Assembly: GCA_937910695.1 (NCBI GenBank)
Contig: CALEMW010000039.1
Span: 1 to 64,000, forward strand
DNA length: 64,000 nt
Direction of reading: 5' to 3'
Source: an uncultured bacterium
GTDB taxonomy: Bacteria > Krumholzibacteriota > Krumholzibacteriia > LZORAL124-64-63
Below are positions 9,301 through 16,676 of the stretch, one piece after another; position 1 is the stretch's first letter; every line of letters starts with the position of its first letter. The notes under the pieces were generated by a model that saw only the letters and a list, made by a program, of their open reading frames with translations, searched no databases and had not been told where the DNA came from. The translations under genes were made by a program, and so were the position numbers.

Positions 9301-9710
9301 CCGCTGGCGGCTTCGAAATAGCGTGAGATATCATCGAGAAGATGAACGAAGTAGATCGAATCATGAGCCGAATAGAGAAACTCTGTCTGAGCTGGCGCAG
9401 GGAATTCTCCCGGCAATTCTCCATGACGACCGAACATCAGGCTGTCGGAAAAATCACACATCAGAAGCACTGCTTCCAGCCTGTCGGGGGCCTTCTGTCC
9501 GAATAGTCTCTGCTTCTGAAGCATGGTCGAGCCGTCGCTGTGCAATTGATTCACGACATGCTCAGGATGGGGATACACAGCCGCCCGAGTCAGGACATCG
9601 CCCGCCGATACACTCGTGACGAGTCCGCACAGGAACATGGTCATCAGCATCATCGGCACCCGACACGGCTGAATTCCGCTCGAAGAACATCGAAATGCGG
9701 ATCGGGGCAT
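6318..9710 (-). CDS. Large secreted M6-peptidase-like protein with destroyed active site, propeller region and C-terminal sorting domain
   Basis: 1,130 residues. A signal peptide (MMLMTMFLCGLVTSVSAG) is followed by an M6/immune-inhibitor-A-like region (about 60-480). The landmark after the zinc helix is kept (GQFGLMGYGLFAAGG, then PCAFNKMLMGWLEP), but where M6 enzymes have HExxH this protein reads F-E-V-G-L (about residues 278-282). Both zinc histidines are lost, so it should not be catalytic. Residues about 530-1020 contain FG-GAP/propeller-like repeats (AAADVDDDGSVEIIVNGPGG; MDLDGSPGLELVAVG). The last 90 residues resemble a type-IX-like sorting domain (SLYPTPASG ... LYNLEGEEVARSE ... SGTYFCKM). 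The ATG at 9710 is chosen since the upstream part overlaps a promoter. The gene sits next to the PorV-type barrel. Confidence 0.82.
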   Translation of the reverse strand: MPRSAFRCSSSGIQPCRVPMMLMTMFLCGLVTSVSAGDVLTRAAVYPHPEHVVNQLHSDGSTMLQKQRLFGQKAPDRLEAVLLMCDFSDSLMFGRHGELPGEFPAPAQTEFLYSAHDSIYFVHLLDDISRYFEAASGGRFDLNVTVVGEVANLPHPMAWYGNHPDEGEQKIQLVADVVAATDHLVDFGLYDTVMVIHAGAGEETDVLGNSPEQIYSSYLSPEDFLAAVEDEILVDPWLETDEGVAGRIQHVLVLPETEYQDSAGGLGGYFGSMGVYCFEVGLRLGMLSLSDFTPSGNPDSQGIGQFGLMGYGLFAAGGLIPTEPCAFNKMLMGWLEPYDIDPDVGGTFSLFPAEHAGADSTLARIAIGPSEYWLVEYRLQDPDGNRIFSFGDDRNGNGVPDFTRIDDETFSPWSDEGVVLATFDPELHIKEVLSAGEWDFFMSDNLARAPGVKGAGSGLYIWHVDEGVISRALDAESNVFNADPQRKSIDLEEADGLQDLDSRRPSPWMLGGDDDSFRGEDHDLFGPETLPSTATAGGAWTGIVIDAVSEVVVDSAVVVPEVPWPVLIYADSMTFRCRKEAPETGRPLESASLDLPGIDLRGSHLLAVDLDSPPDGTLEIVAVDVDGRVFAWHHDLSPMLEGGEALGHLTTGTDALGDAVTWTGAPAAADVDDDGSVEIIVNGPGGTYMFHADGSEVRDGDFDPDSHGLAAPVSGTITRRVGTPAILAASFADEPVAGPRLVATLNEDHQDTDTISSFFYELYDAAGDRVVSVPGMNRAFPGMGDLPGPVTWDGHLISIGYDGQGGYVSSPGALTGEGLLTEFSGRPSPWPPLALDDGLLVPMSDGGCLHVGRDGARVWDNGFPVRSPMAPGVVYASDDAFVKSGRFGAPETSWPAIPVNDVRTAAARAAVSPLAWRVADKEMTVFAAPDGRLYLVDERGDVVPGWPLAGPGETAATPLVMDLDGSPGLELVAVGTMPRLLEHDPGENAVTELVSRLVVWELPGTDQADVIWPMWGGTPERTNQAPEQSPIPGGQALVEEGSVSLYPTPASGDRLYARVRLNHGGTLSAILYNLEGEEVARSEIVTAVAGEPAEAVLDVGGAVSGTYFCKMIVQGGGERSVIVKPAAIER

Positions 9711-9764
9711 GCCGGGACCTTTCAGGCTCGATTCATAGACTTTTTGCAGATCACAGGAACTGGT

Positions 9765-9794
9765 ATGATAGGACCGAAGGTCGTTGACAGTCAA
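9765..9794 (-). promoter_or_regulatory. Sigma-70 promoter for the M6-like gene
   Basis: Read on the minus strand: TTGACT, an 18-base spacer, then TATCAT (5 of 6 matches in each box). It lies about 50 bp upstream of the ATG at 9710, which supports that start. The rest of 9795-9994 shows no gene. Confidence 0.6.
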
Positions 9795-9994
9795 TGTGGG
9801 ACCGAAGAGCGGTGAGGCTCAGGTCTCGATTCGGCCGCCCCTGATCGGCTTCGTCGAACCTCAGCCCCACCGACACTCCAGAACTATGGCCGGCCGGATC
9901 GGTATCCCGTTCCCTCGTGGTGCCAACCTCTTCGAGAAAGGTCCTCACCGGCCAGGCCCAGCGATGGGGGGGAACCCAACGCACTCTCGACTCA

Positions 9995-11782
9995 TCATTT
10001 CTTATTCGTCCCGCCCCCGCTCTTGGACGAACCGGAACTCTTGCCGCCACCTTTCGATTTGCTCGAGCTCGAACTGCTGCCGGAGCTTTTCCCGCTGCCG
10101 GACGACTGCGGCTTGGACGCCGGCTTGCTGCCGCCTGTGCTCGGCTTGGGCTTGACGGCCTGCTGGGGGCTCCTGCTCGATCCCTTCGACCTCTCGGGCT
10201 TGATCTGCGGCCTCTGGGTCGGCCTGGATCGGCTGGGCGTGTCGTTCCTCGGCTTGACGGTGCTGCCGTCCCGGGAGCCGGAGCTGCCACCATTCCAGAT
10301 CCGCGAACCCTTGGAGCGGGGCTCCACAGGTCGAACCCGGGGACTGTCCTGATCCTTGCGGCCAGGAGTCGTCGGTCGGACGCGGTCGTCGTTCCTGGGA
10401 CTGGCACCCTCGCCCTTCATGATGTTGCCGGCTCCACCTTCGGGACGCGGTTTCGTCGCCGCAGCTCCGCCTCCGCTTGCCGAGCCTGTGCCGATGGTCC
10501 CTGGAGAATCCATGCGCGGGACCCTCAAACCACCACGGCGCTCTTCACGTTGGGGTTCGGGAATCTTCTTATGATCCCGCTTGATCTTCGAGACATCGGT
10601 AAATCGATCCCTTGCCGGCTTGACCGCCTGGTTCCGTGCGACCTCCGCTCGCGGCTGCTTCTGCAGCGCTACGCGGCTCTCCATCGCATCCCTCATCTCC
10701 TTCGACGGCCGGGGGGTCTTGCCCAAACCGCGAGGATTTCTGTAGTCGTCCCTCCCGGAGGCCTCCTTGTAACGAACCTCCTTGCCGAGGGGTCGATGGC
10801 GGCGGCTTCCGCCCTGATAGCGGACCCAGACGTCGCCGCTCCAGTAAGGGGAGTAGTTCCAGGCGTAACAGTCCCAGCCCCAGCCCCAGGCCACGTTCGG
10901 CCAGGAGTACCACGGCCGGTACCAGTAGTTCACCCAGGGACGCCAGGTCCAAGGATCGACGTAGTAGTAGACCGGGTAGTAGTAGACCGGGTAGGAGCCG
11001 TAGTTGGCGTACCAGTCGTTGTCCCAGCCGTAGTTGTGGTGAATCTCGATGGTGCAGACGTCGCGGTACGGATGGATGTCCAAACCGTCGTCGTGACACT
11101 GGCTGCACAGATATCGGGGGTGATCCACACGACTTCCCACGTACCAGCTCGTGTAGTTGGAGACAACGAAATCCTCGGCCTCCTCAAGGCCTGTGATTTC
11201 ATAATTGACGTCGTTCATGGCCAGGAAGGGATCTCCTGCGACATAGTACCTGAGCGGCTGATCGGCCTGCTCGTGATGGAAATCAATCTGGAGATCGCGC
11301 AGATCGAACGGATATGCGGAAACGAGAACCTGGACATACTCGATCCCGTCCTCCCCGGCCGTCCGCAATCGACGACTGCCCGGTGCCGGCAGGTTGTAGG
11401 TGTTGTTGGCGAAGACGAATCCGTCGTCGAGCCGGCTGCGCGGCCAGAGAATGTCGACCTCGCCCTCGCTGTCAATGCGATAGGCGACAGCGTAGGCATC
11501 GTAGTTCGTCTCGAAGTGCAGCCGCACCGATTCACCCTTGCGGTAGACTTCGTCCTCTTCACGGTCGTGCCAGACGTTTACTCGCAAGACCTGGTTTTCG
11601 TAGCCTTGCCAGCCCTGGGCCATGGCGTCTTGCAAACGCTCATCTTGGGCTCGGGCGGTTACGACGCCCAGGACCAAGGCAATGATCGCCGTCGTCAGTG
11701 CCAGGACCAGATGGTCCGCTCGGCGTGACGGCTTGTTCGCGATGGCCTGTGCGGTTGTCTGTCGTTCGCTTCGAATGTTCAT
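9995..11782 (-). CDS. Exported DUF4384-like protein with CxxCH motif, Trp/Tyr-rich segment and basic low-complexity tail
   Basis: 595 residues. A membrane or signal segment (about 25-45, ALTTAIIALVLGVVTARA) is followed by a DUF4384-like domain (about 65-180; LRVNVWHDREEDEVYRKGE, VRLHFETNYDAYAVAYRID). A single CxxCH lies at C226-H230 (LCSQCHDDG), which could bind heme c in the periplasm or be a metal knuckle. Residues about 250-320 are extremely rich in Trp and Tyr (PVYYYPVYYY, PWYSWPNVAW). The last 270 residues are Arg/Lys/Ser/Gly/Pro low complexity and very basic. ATG at 11782 has GGAGG six bases upstream (GTG at 11785 is possible). It lies 30 bp after the lipoprotein gene, so both probably share the sigma-54 promoter at 12741. 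The role is unknown; surface or envelope binding is inference. Confidence 0.8.
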   Translation of the reverse strand: MNIRSERQTTAQAIANKPSRRADHLVLALTTAIIALVLGVVTARAQDERLQDAMAQGWQGYENQVLRVNVWHDREEDEVYRKGESVRLHFETNYDAYAVAYRIDSEGEVDILWPRSRLDDGFVFANNTYNLPAPGSRRLRTAGEDGIEYVQVLVSAYPFDLRDLQIDFHHEQADQPLRYYVAGDPFLAMNDVNYEITGLEEAEDFVVSNYTSWYVGSRVDHPRYLCSQCHDDGLDIHPYRDVCTIEIHHNYGWDNDWYANYGSYPVYYYPVYYYVDPWTWRPWVNYWYRPWYSWPNVAWGWGWDCYAWNYSPYWSGDVWVRYQGGSRRHRPLGKEVRYKEASGRDDYRNPRGLGKTPRPSKEMRDAMESRVALQKQPRAEVARNQAVKPARDRFTDVSKIKRDHKKIPEPQREERRGGLRVPRMDSPGTIGTGSASGGGAAATKPRPEGGAGNIMKGEGASPRNDDRVRPTTPGRKDQDSPRVRPVEPRSKGSRIWNGGSSGSRDGSTVKPRNDTPSRSRPTQRPQIKPERSKGSSRSPQQAVKPKPSTGGSKPASKPQSSGSGKSSGSSSSSSKSKGGGKSSGSSKSGGGTNKK

Positions 11783-11812
11783 CACACACCTCCTCGCTCG
11801 TCGTTTCCAGGG

Positions 11813-12703
11813 TCAGAAGCGGACAAAGTCCACGCGAGCGTTGGATTGGTCCCGGTTGGCGGGTGCGCGCAACTCGGGGTTGTCCTCGTCGGTCTGGTAG
11901 GCCCAGTCGATCCGGACACGATTAGCTTCGAGATCCGTCACCTGGAACTTGGCGAAATGGATTCCCTGGCCGGCGATCCTGACGATGTAGGAATGCCCAT
12001 CGATCAGCTCGGCGCGGCCCGCCGCCGAATATCCGTTGCGGGGCGCATAGTCCACCCAGGCCAGCAGAATGGTGCCGTAGTCCTGGAGTTGGACGTCCGC
12101 ATCGACCGTGACCACCCAGGGGATACCACCGTCGTCGTACTCGACGAAGATATCTGTGGCTGGATTGTTCCAGGCCCGGGCTATCGACATCTGGTCGGAA
12201 AAATCGAATCCGCTCTGCGTCCATTGTGGACCCCGGCTGTCATGCAGCCAAACGTCGTATCCCTCGGGACGCGGCGTATCGAAGACATCTTCATAGCTCA
12301 GGTTGCTCTCGTTACCGCTTTCGTCTACAGAAAGGACGGCATAGAGATAGGTCTCGCCATTGTTGACTTCGTAGTCGTCAAACCAATGCGTCAGTGAAGC
12401 CGGGTCGTAGTTCTCGTTCCATGAGACTTCACCGATGAGATGGTATTCGTTGGGATCGGTGATGCTGTCGTCATGACGATAGATCCGGTAAAGGACCAGG
12501 TCCGATTCATCGATGTCGTTCCAGACGACGGTCACAAGCGCATCACCCGTAATGGAGTAGACACCCGTTGGGACTGCAGGCACGATATCAACCACGTTGG
12601 CGGGATCGTCGTCGCAGCCGCTCAGGGACATGCCGAGGATTGCCGTCAGTAGGGTGATCAGCAAGATCCTGATCTCGTGACTCTGTGCTTTCTCTCTGAT
12701 CAT
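11813..12703 (-). CDS. Lipoprotein with fibronectin-III-like domain
   Basis: 296 residues. The start is an ATG with GGAGG seven bases upstream, then a signal segment ending in lipobox LSGC (ITLLTAILGMSLSGC), so it is predicted to be lipid-anchored. Residues about 30-135 look like a fibronectin type III fold (VPAVPTGVYSITGDALVTVV, YRIYRHDDS, YLYAVLSVDESGNES). The C-terminal 150 residues (GYDVWLHDSRGPQW onward) are a beta-rich domain I do not recognise. A sigma-54 promoter lies about 40 bp upstream, and the DUF4384-like gene follows at 30 bp. The pair probably makes an envelope or surface structure controlled by the neighbouring sigma-54 activator; that is inference. Confidence 0.82.
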   Translation of the reverse strand: MIREKAQSHEIRILLITLLTAILGMSLSGCDDDPANVVDIVPAVPTGVYSITGDALVTVVWNDIDESDLVLYRIYRHDDSITDPNEYHLIGEVSWNENYDPASLTHWFDDYEVNNGETYLYAVLSVDESGNESNLSYEDVFDTPRPEGYDVWLHDSRGPQWTQSGFDFSDQMSIARAWNNPATDIFVEYDDGGIPWVVTVDADVQLQDYGTILLAWVDYAPRNGYSAAGRAELIDGHSYIVRIAGQGIHFAKFQVTDLEANRVRIDWAYQTDEDNPELRAPANRDQSNARVDFVRF

Positions 12704-12740
12704 GTCGTCACCTCCGTTCCATGTCGTGTACATCCCATAA

Positions 12741-12756
12741 GGCATGAGTCGTGCCA
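12741..12756 (-). promoter_or_regulatory. Sigma-54 (-24/-12) promoter of the lipoprotein/DUF4384 operon
   Basis: On the minus strand the site reads TGGCACGACTCATGCC. The -24 part TGGCACG is perfect, the four-base spacer is correct, and the -12 part is ATGC instead of TTGC. The start of transcription would be near 12730, giving a leader of about 27 bases that contains the ribosome-binding site of the lipoprotein gene. Confidence 0.72.
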
Positions 12757-12835
12757 GCATGATCCCTTGTAGTTCAACACTACCGGATTCGCCCACAGCA
12801 CAAATGTATTTGGCGTATTTGGAGCTAGTTAGCGG

Positions 12836-12851
12836 ACTTCAAGCCTGAAGT
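12836..12851. promoter_or_regulatory. Perfect dyad, possible activator site for the 12741 promoter
   Basis: ACTTCA-AGCC-TGAAGT is a perfect 6+4+6 inverted repeat about 80-95 bp upstream of the -24 box, the usual distance for a sigma-54 activator binding site. No protein is known to bind it. Confidence 0.35.
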
Positions 12852-12949
12852 TCGAGCGGGTGGAATACATTAATCATCAGAGGCATATGTGGCAGGATTG
12901 TCCTCACCGGGAAGCATTCGTCTCCGGGAAAGGACGCTGGGTCGAGAAC

Positions 12950-13029
12950 AAAAAAAGAAAGAGCCACAGCCCAGGAGAAGCTGATTCCGGTCCTGAGTCT
13001 CGCCCCTACAGGATCGGGTGGCTCTTTCT
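12950..13029 (-). terminator. Intrinsic terminator / structured RNA 3' end
   Basis: On the minus strand AGAAAGAGCCAC (13029-13018) pairs perfectly with GTGGCTCTTTCT (12967-12956), followed at once by a run of seven T (12956-12950). The 50-base interior can form two smaller stems (TCCTG/CAGGA and CAGC/GCTG), giving a branched shape. It closes a short transcription unit starting near 13275. No known riboswitch class was recognised. On the plus strand there is no T run, so it works in one direction only. Confidence 0.7.
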
Positions 13030-13142
13030 AAGAAGAATAGCAATGTCGAGAAAGGCATCGGATGGGGAACGGGTTCACTCGCTTTCGGCACCCGGTCCCT
13101 GGGTCGACCTGGACCCCACCTCCAGATCGTCATGGAACGAGC

Positions 13143-13256
13143 CTAGTTGTTGAAAACTTCCTCATCCAGCCGGTTGACGATGAGGGCGTGAACCTCGTTC
13201 CCCTTCCGAATTCTTTCTTGTCTTAGGTCGTCCGAGCCAATCGCTTGTCCCTGCAA
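13143..13256 (-). CDS. Possible 37-residue small protein under a sigma-54 promoter
   Basis: TTG start at 13256 with a perfect GGAGG four bases upstream, and only about 19 bases after the predicted sigma-54 transcription start; it ends at a TAG at 13145-13143. The product would be short, charged and helical (begins MQGQAIGSDDLRQER, ends NRLDEEVFNN) with no signal peptide or Cys. Position, ribosome site and the downstream terminator support a real gene. The rare start codon and the lack of a recognised family speak against. The alternative is that the transcript is a non-coding RNA. Confidence 0.4.
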   Translation of the reverse strand: MQGQAIGSDDLRQERIRKGNEVHALIVNRLDEEVFNN

Positions 13257-13285
13257 CTGACCTCCGGTCTTCCTGCTTTCATTAC

Positions 13286-13301
13286 AGCATGCGATATGCC
13301 A
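13286..13301 (-). promoter_or_regulatory. Sigma-54 (-24/-12) promoter of a short transcript
   Basis: On the minus strand: TGGCATATCGCATGCT. It fits TGGCAYR-N4-TTGCW except A for the first T of the -12 box, the same deviation as in the 12741 promoter. The predicted start near 13275 and the terminator at 12950 define a transcript of about 325 bases. Confidence 0.6.
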
Positions 13302-13374
13302 CTTATGGAAATGCAGCAACAATAGAGTCAACCTGTTGTTATTATTCATGTTAGGGCACGTAATGAGTGATGGT

Positions 13375-13397
13375 TCGAGTGGTACGAAATGACTCGA
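13375..13397. promoter_or_regulatory. Interrupted palindrome, possible activator site for the 13286 promoter
   Basis: TCGAGT-N11-ACTCGA lies about 75-95 bp upstream of the -24 box. The surrounding 13302-13510 is AT-rich and otherwise empty; together with the sites listed, this accounts for the gap between the lipoprotein gene and the activator gene (12704-13510). Confidence 0.3.
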
Positions 13398-13510
13398 TCA
13401 GGAAACAATATTAATAGCAACTCCCGGGACGCTCCAACCGGATACAACTACGCAAGTTACATGTAGTAATTATATTGATCCACAAACTCGAAATGTTCGC
13501 ATTGAGGGAG

Positions 13511-16500
13511 TCAGGAAGGACCGATGCCGTAGATCCGAATCTTCTTCAGCAGGTTCGGGTAACTGATCCCGAGCAGGCGGGATGCATGGGCCTTGTTGCC
13601 CCCGGTGACCGTGAGGGCATGAGTGATCTCACGGCTCTCCACGGCCTGAAGGGTCTTTTTGAGGGGTGCCACTGGCCCGCCGTTGTCACGATTGAGAGCA
13701 AGTCCTGCAAGCTTCGGCGGCAGGTATTCGAGACGCAGCATGCTGTCCCCGTTGGCCAGAACGATGGCCCGGTTAAGCGTTTTTTCCAGCTCCCGGACAT
13801 TGCCCGGCCAATCATAGCGTACCAGAGCGTCCATGAAGGAAGACGTCATACCCGGCGGGGGCATTGCGGTTCCCTTAATGTAGCGCTCGATGAAATAGGG
13901 TGCGAGCAACATGATATCATCGGCTCGTTGACGCAGGGGCGGTACCTGGATCGGGAAATCCAACATGCGATAGTAAAGGTCCTCGAGAAATTCGTTCCGA
14001 TCGACTTTACCCTTCAGGTCGGCCTTGGTGGCGCAGACGATCCGGACATCCACCTTCTGCTCTTGGTTCGATCCCACCGGCCGTACGGTCTTCGAGTCCA
14101 GGAAATGAAGCAGCTTGCCCTGCATGCCGATCGGGAGCTTACCGATCTCATCCAGGAATACGGTGCCGCCTTCGGCCTCTACCAATAATCCCTTTTTGTC
14201 CCCATAGGCTCCTGTGAAACTGCCTTTGACGTGCCCGAAGAGTTCGCTCTCCATAAGCATCTCGGGAATAGCAGCACAGTTGATGGCCATGAACTTCCGC
14301 TCGGAACGGCTGCTCAGAGCGTGGATGGAGTAGGCGAGCAAGCCCTTCCCTGTTCCCGTTTCGCCATGCACCAGCACGGTCAGTTCACTCGGAGCGACCC
14401 GTGTGATCAGGGCCAGCATCTCGAGCATGTCCTTGTTGCCGGTAATGATGTTGTCAAAGCAATCGATCCGTTCCTGGACCGTGACGATCGAACGATCGCG
14501 GCTTTCTTCGCAGATGTAACGGCGGTCGGCGAGAGCCAAGGCCAGGAAACCCATGGAAGTGGTCAGGAATTCGAGGGCGGGCTTCAAGGAGATGCCCTCG
14601 GGAGACTCGTTGCCTAGTGCGAGTCCCAAAAGCCCCAACAGCCGGCCCTTCAAGGAAACGGGAACGAGCAGGCAGCTCTTCAGGGTCAGTGAGATGCCCG
14701 GAACGGTTGCAAGAATCTCATGATCGTCCTCCAGCCGGGTCATCAGGACGGGTCCGGTTTCGTCGCGCTGGGCAAACCAGGTCGCGATTCCGACGGCGAG
14801 ATCCCGAGGAAGTCCGGCAAGAGTATCGACTTGGACGGCATTGGTTGTCAGGTCGAATCTGGCAATGAAGCCACGGTCGGCTCCTGTGCGGCTCAAGGCC
14901 GACTTCAACACCGGCATGAGATCGAGATCGGGCTCTTTGCCGCCGCGGACGAAATCCGAAACTGAGGACACAGCGGAAACGTGCCGCTGGAAATCCTCCA
15001 TCCCGCCGACCACGCCACTTTCTGCACGTCGTCGGATATCAGCAGTGATGTGGGACAAGGTATCGGAGCCGTTGGCTCCTACGATTCGCTCCAGCTCGCT
15101 GATGGTGATCAGAACTTCGTCATGCAGTTCGAGCCTCAGCAGAACCTCGGCGAGTCCGACCTGCAAGCGGCAGAACAAATCGTCACTGCTGCGGGCGCCT
15201 TCGTCTTCGAGAACATGGTCGATCAGTTGCCGCAGATAGCGGAGCGTTCCTTCGTTCGCCGAGTCGATCACGCCGTGTAGGTAGTGGAGAATCGCCTCAC
15301 AGGTCTGGCGCGGTAAACGCTGGCTCTGGAAGGTCTTGATGGCTTCGCGGTAGGAGGCGTCCGACTCCTCGGCTCGATCGAGATGCTGGTAGGCCTGCCC
15401 TAGGGTCAGGTGACAGAAGCCGAGCTCGTAGTCTTCACCGCAGGAGGAACAGACAGCCAGCGCGGCTTGAGCGGATTCCGCAGCTTTGTCCCAGGCGCCT
15501 TGTTTGGCGTAGGCCTGGGCGCAGCGCCGCAACAACTCACCCTCGAGGTCGGTGACCGTACCGATGTGGCGGGTCTTGTCGAGACCCAGACCGTAGTTGT
15601 AAAGCGCTCGATCATACTCGCCACGGCAGAGCAGGATGTCTCCCATGTATTCGTCGGCAATGGTCGATTCCCGGAGGAAGCCGGCCTGATCCGAAAGATG
15701 TTTGCCTTCCAGGATCAGCTCTTCTGCTCGGACCAGATTGCCATCGAGCATTTCGAGGTATCCGAGAGAGAGATTGACCTTGGACTGGCGGTCGACATCG
15801 CCGAGGCTGCGGGCCAGTCGCAGACATTTTCCGAGGCTGGCGCGGGCTTCGCCGTGTCGTTCGGACTTGCGAAGGATGATGCCCTCGTTCAGATAGAGCC
15901 GCGCGAGAAGATGAGTGGCGCCGTGGGCGTTGGCCAACTTGATGGACTTGCGCTGCTCGTCGAGGGCCTGATCCCAGAGACAGGCGTTCTTGCGCAGATT
16001 CGCGAGATTGCTATGCAGGATCGCCATGCCGAGATCGTCGTTGATCCGTCGGAAGGTCGCAAGGGCGTCCATGTAGAACTCTTCGGCCTTGTCGAGACGG
16101 CCGAGACGGTGGTGGCAGACACCCATCGTTACCTGGAGGTTGGCGACCTCGCGGTGATCGTCGGTGACGGCCAGAACGGCGAATGCGTGCTTGGCTACCC
16201 TCAAGGCATCACGATAGGCGCTGCGCTGGGTGAACAGACTTGCCTGACGGCCGAGAATGGGAGCCAGGAGGCGCTGGCGGTCCTGGGGATCGTTTTCGGT
16301 GATCTGCTCGAACAGCTTGAAGGCGCGGTGCAGCAGCTCCTCGGCGAAGGCGAGATCGCCGACGTTGAGCGAAGCGTCAATGCATTTGACCAGGACCCGA
16401 AGGCCGTGTCCCGGATCATCAGCCATCTCTCTGGTCGCATCGAGAAGTCGTTGGTAGTAGTCGAGGGCGGAGGAGAACGCCGAGGCTTCAAAATGGAGAT

Positions 16501-16609
16501 CGCCGATTTCCTCGAGACGCACCAAGGCATCATGATCCAGTCGAGCGTTCAGATCGACTCGATCCTTGTCATGACGTCGGTTGCGTTCCGATCGATGATC
16601 CATCGACAT
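13511..16609 (-). CDS. TPR-GAF-AAA+ sigma-54-dependent transcription activator
   Basis: 1,032 residues. The first about 480 residues are tetratricopeptide-type helical repeats (ALDYYQRLLDATREM, ANLQVTMGVCHHRLGRLDKA and others). Then comes a GAF-like sensor region (about 540-700), an AAA+ sigma-54 interaction domain (about 720-960) and a Fis-type HTH (about 1001-1028, NKAHASRLLGISYPNLLKKI). Walker A is GETGTGKG (749-756), the sigma-54 contact loop reads GSFTGA (796-801), Walker B is TVFLDEIG (about 816-823), and PLRQRADDI and WPGNVREL are present. There is no receiver domain, so activity is probably set by ligand or protein binding to TPR/GAF. It reads toward two sigma-54 promoters within 770 bp downstream, its likely targets. 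Confidence 0.92.
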   Translation of the reverse strand: MSMDHRSERNRRHDKDRVDLNARLDHDALVRLEEIGDLHFEASAFSSALDYYQRLLDATREMADDPGHGLRVLVKCIDASLNVGDLAFAEELLHRAFKLFEQITENDPQDRQRLLAPILGRQASLFTQRSAYRDALRVAKHAFAVLAVTDDHREVANLQVTMGVCHHRLGRLDKAEEFYMDALATFRRINDDLGMAILHSNLANLRKNACLWDQALDEQRKSIKLANAHGATHLLARLYLNEGIILRKSERHGEARASLGKCLRLARSLGDVDRQSKVNLSLGYLEMLDGNLVRAEELILEGKHLSDQAGFLRESTIADEYMGDILLCRGEYDRALYNYGLGLDKTRHIGTVTDLEGELLRRCAQAYAKQGAWDKAAESAQAALAVCSSCGEDYELGFCHLTLGQAYQHLDRAEESDASYREAIKTFQSQRLPRQTCEAILHYLHGVIDSANEGTLRYLRQLIDHVLEDEGARSSDDLFCRLQVGLAEVLLRLELHDEVLITISELERIVGANGSDTLSHITADIRRRAESGVVGGMEDFQRHVSAVSSVSDFVRGGKEPDLDLMPVLKSALSRTGADRGFIARFDLTTNAVQVDTLAGLPRDLAVGIATWFAQRDETGPVLMTRLEDDHEILATVPGISLTLKSCLLVPVSLKGRLLGLLGLALGNESPEGISLKPALEFLTTSMGFLALALADRRYICEESRDRSIVTVQERIDCFDNIITGNKDMLEMLALITRVAPSELTVLVHGETGTGKGLLAYSIHALSSRSERKFMAINCAAIPEMLMESELFGHVKGSFTGAYGDKKGLLVEAEGGTVFLDEIGKLPIGMQGKLLHFLDSKTVRPVGSNQEQKVDVRIVCATKADLKGKVDRNEFLEDLYYRMLDFPIQVPPLRQRADDIMLLAPYFIERYIKGTAMPPPGMTSSFMDALVRYDWPGNVRELEKTLNRAIVLANGDSMLRLEYLPPKLAGLALNRDNGGPVAPLKKTLQAVESREITHALTVTGGNKAHASRLLGISYPNLLKKIRIYGIGPS

Positions 16610-16676
16610 TGTCCCCCGGCGAGAAGGCGGGCAATTCGACTCCAGTACGTGACTCGAGCATTCCAGACTCCCTGAA

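Noticed and set aside
10961-10995. Tandem repeat of the 15-mer GTAGTAGTAGACCGG
   Set aside because: It is coding sequence for the PVYYY repeats of the DUF4384-like protein and not an independent repeat element.
9917-11728. Long open frame on the plus strand (about 600 codons)
   Set aside because: It is antisense to the DUF4384-like gene, whose own frame has a signal segment, ribosome site and domain match. The plus frame has no such support.
12870-13133. Minus-strand frame of about 87 codons across the terminator region
   Set aside because: It runs through the strong terminator stem and T run, with no ribosome site.
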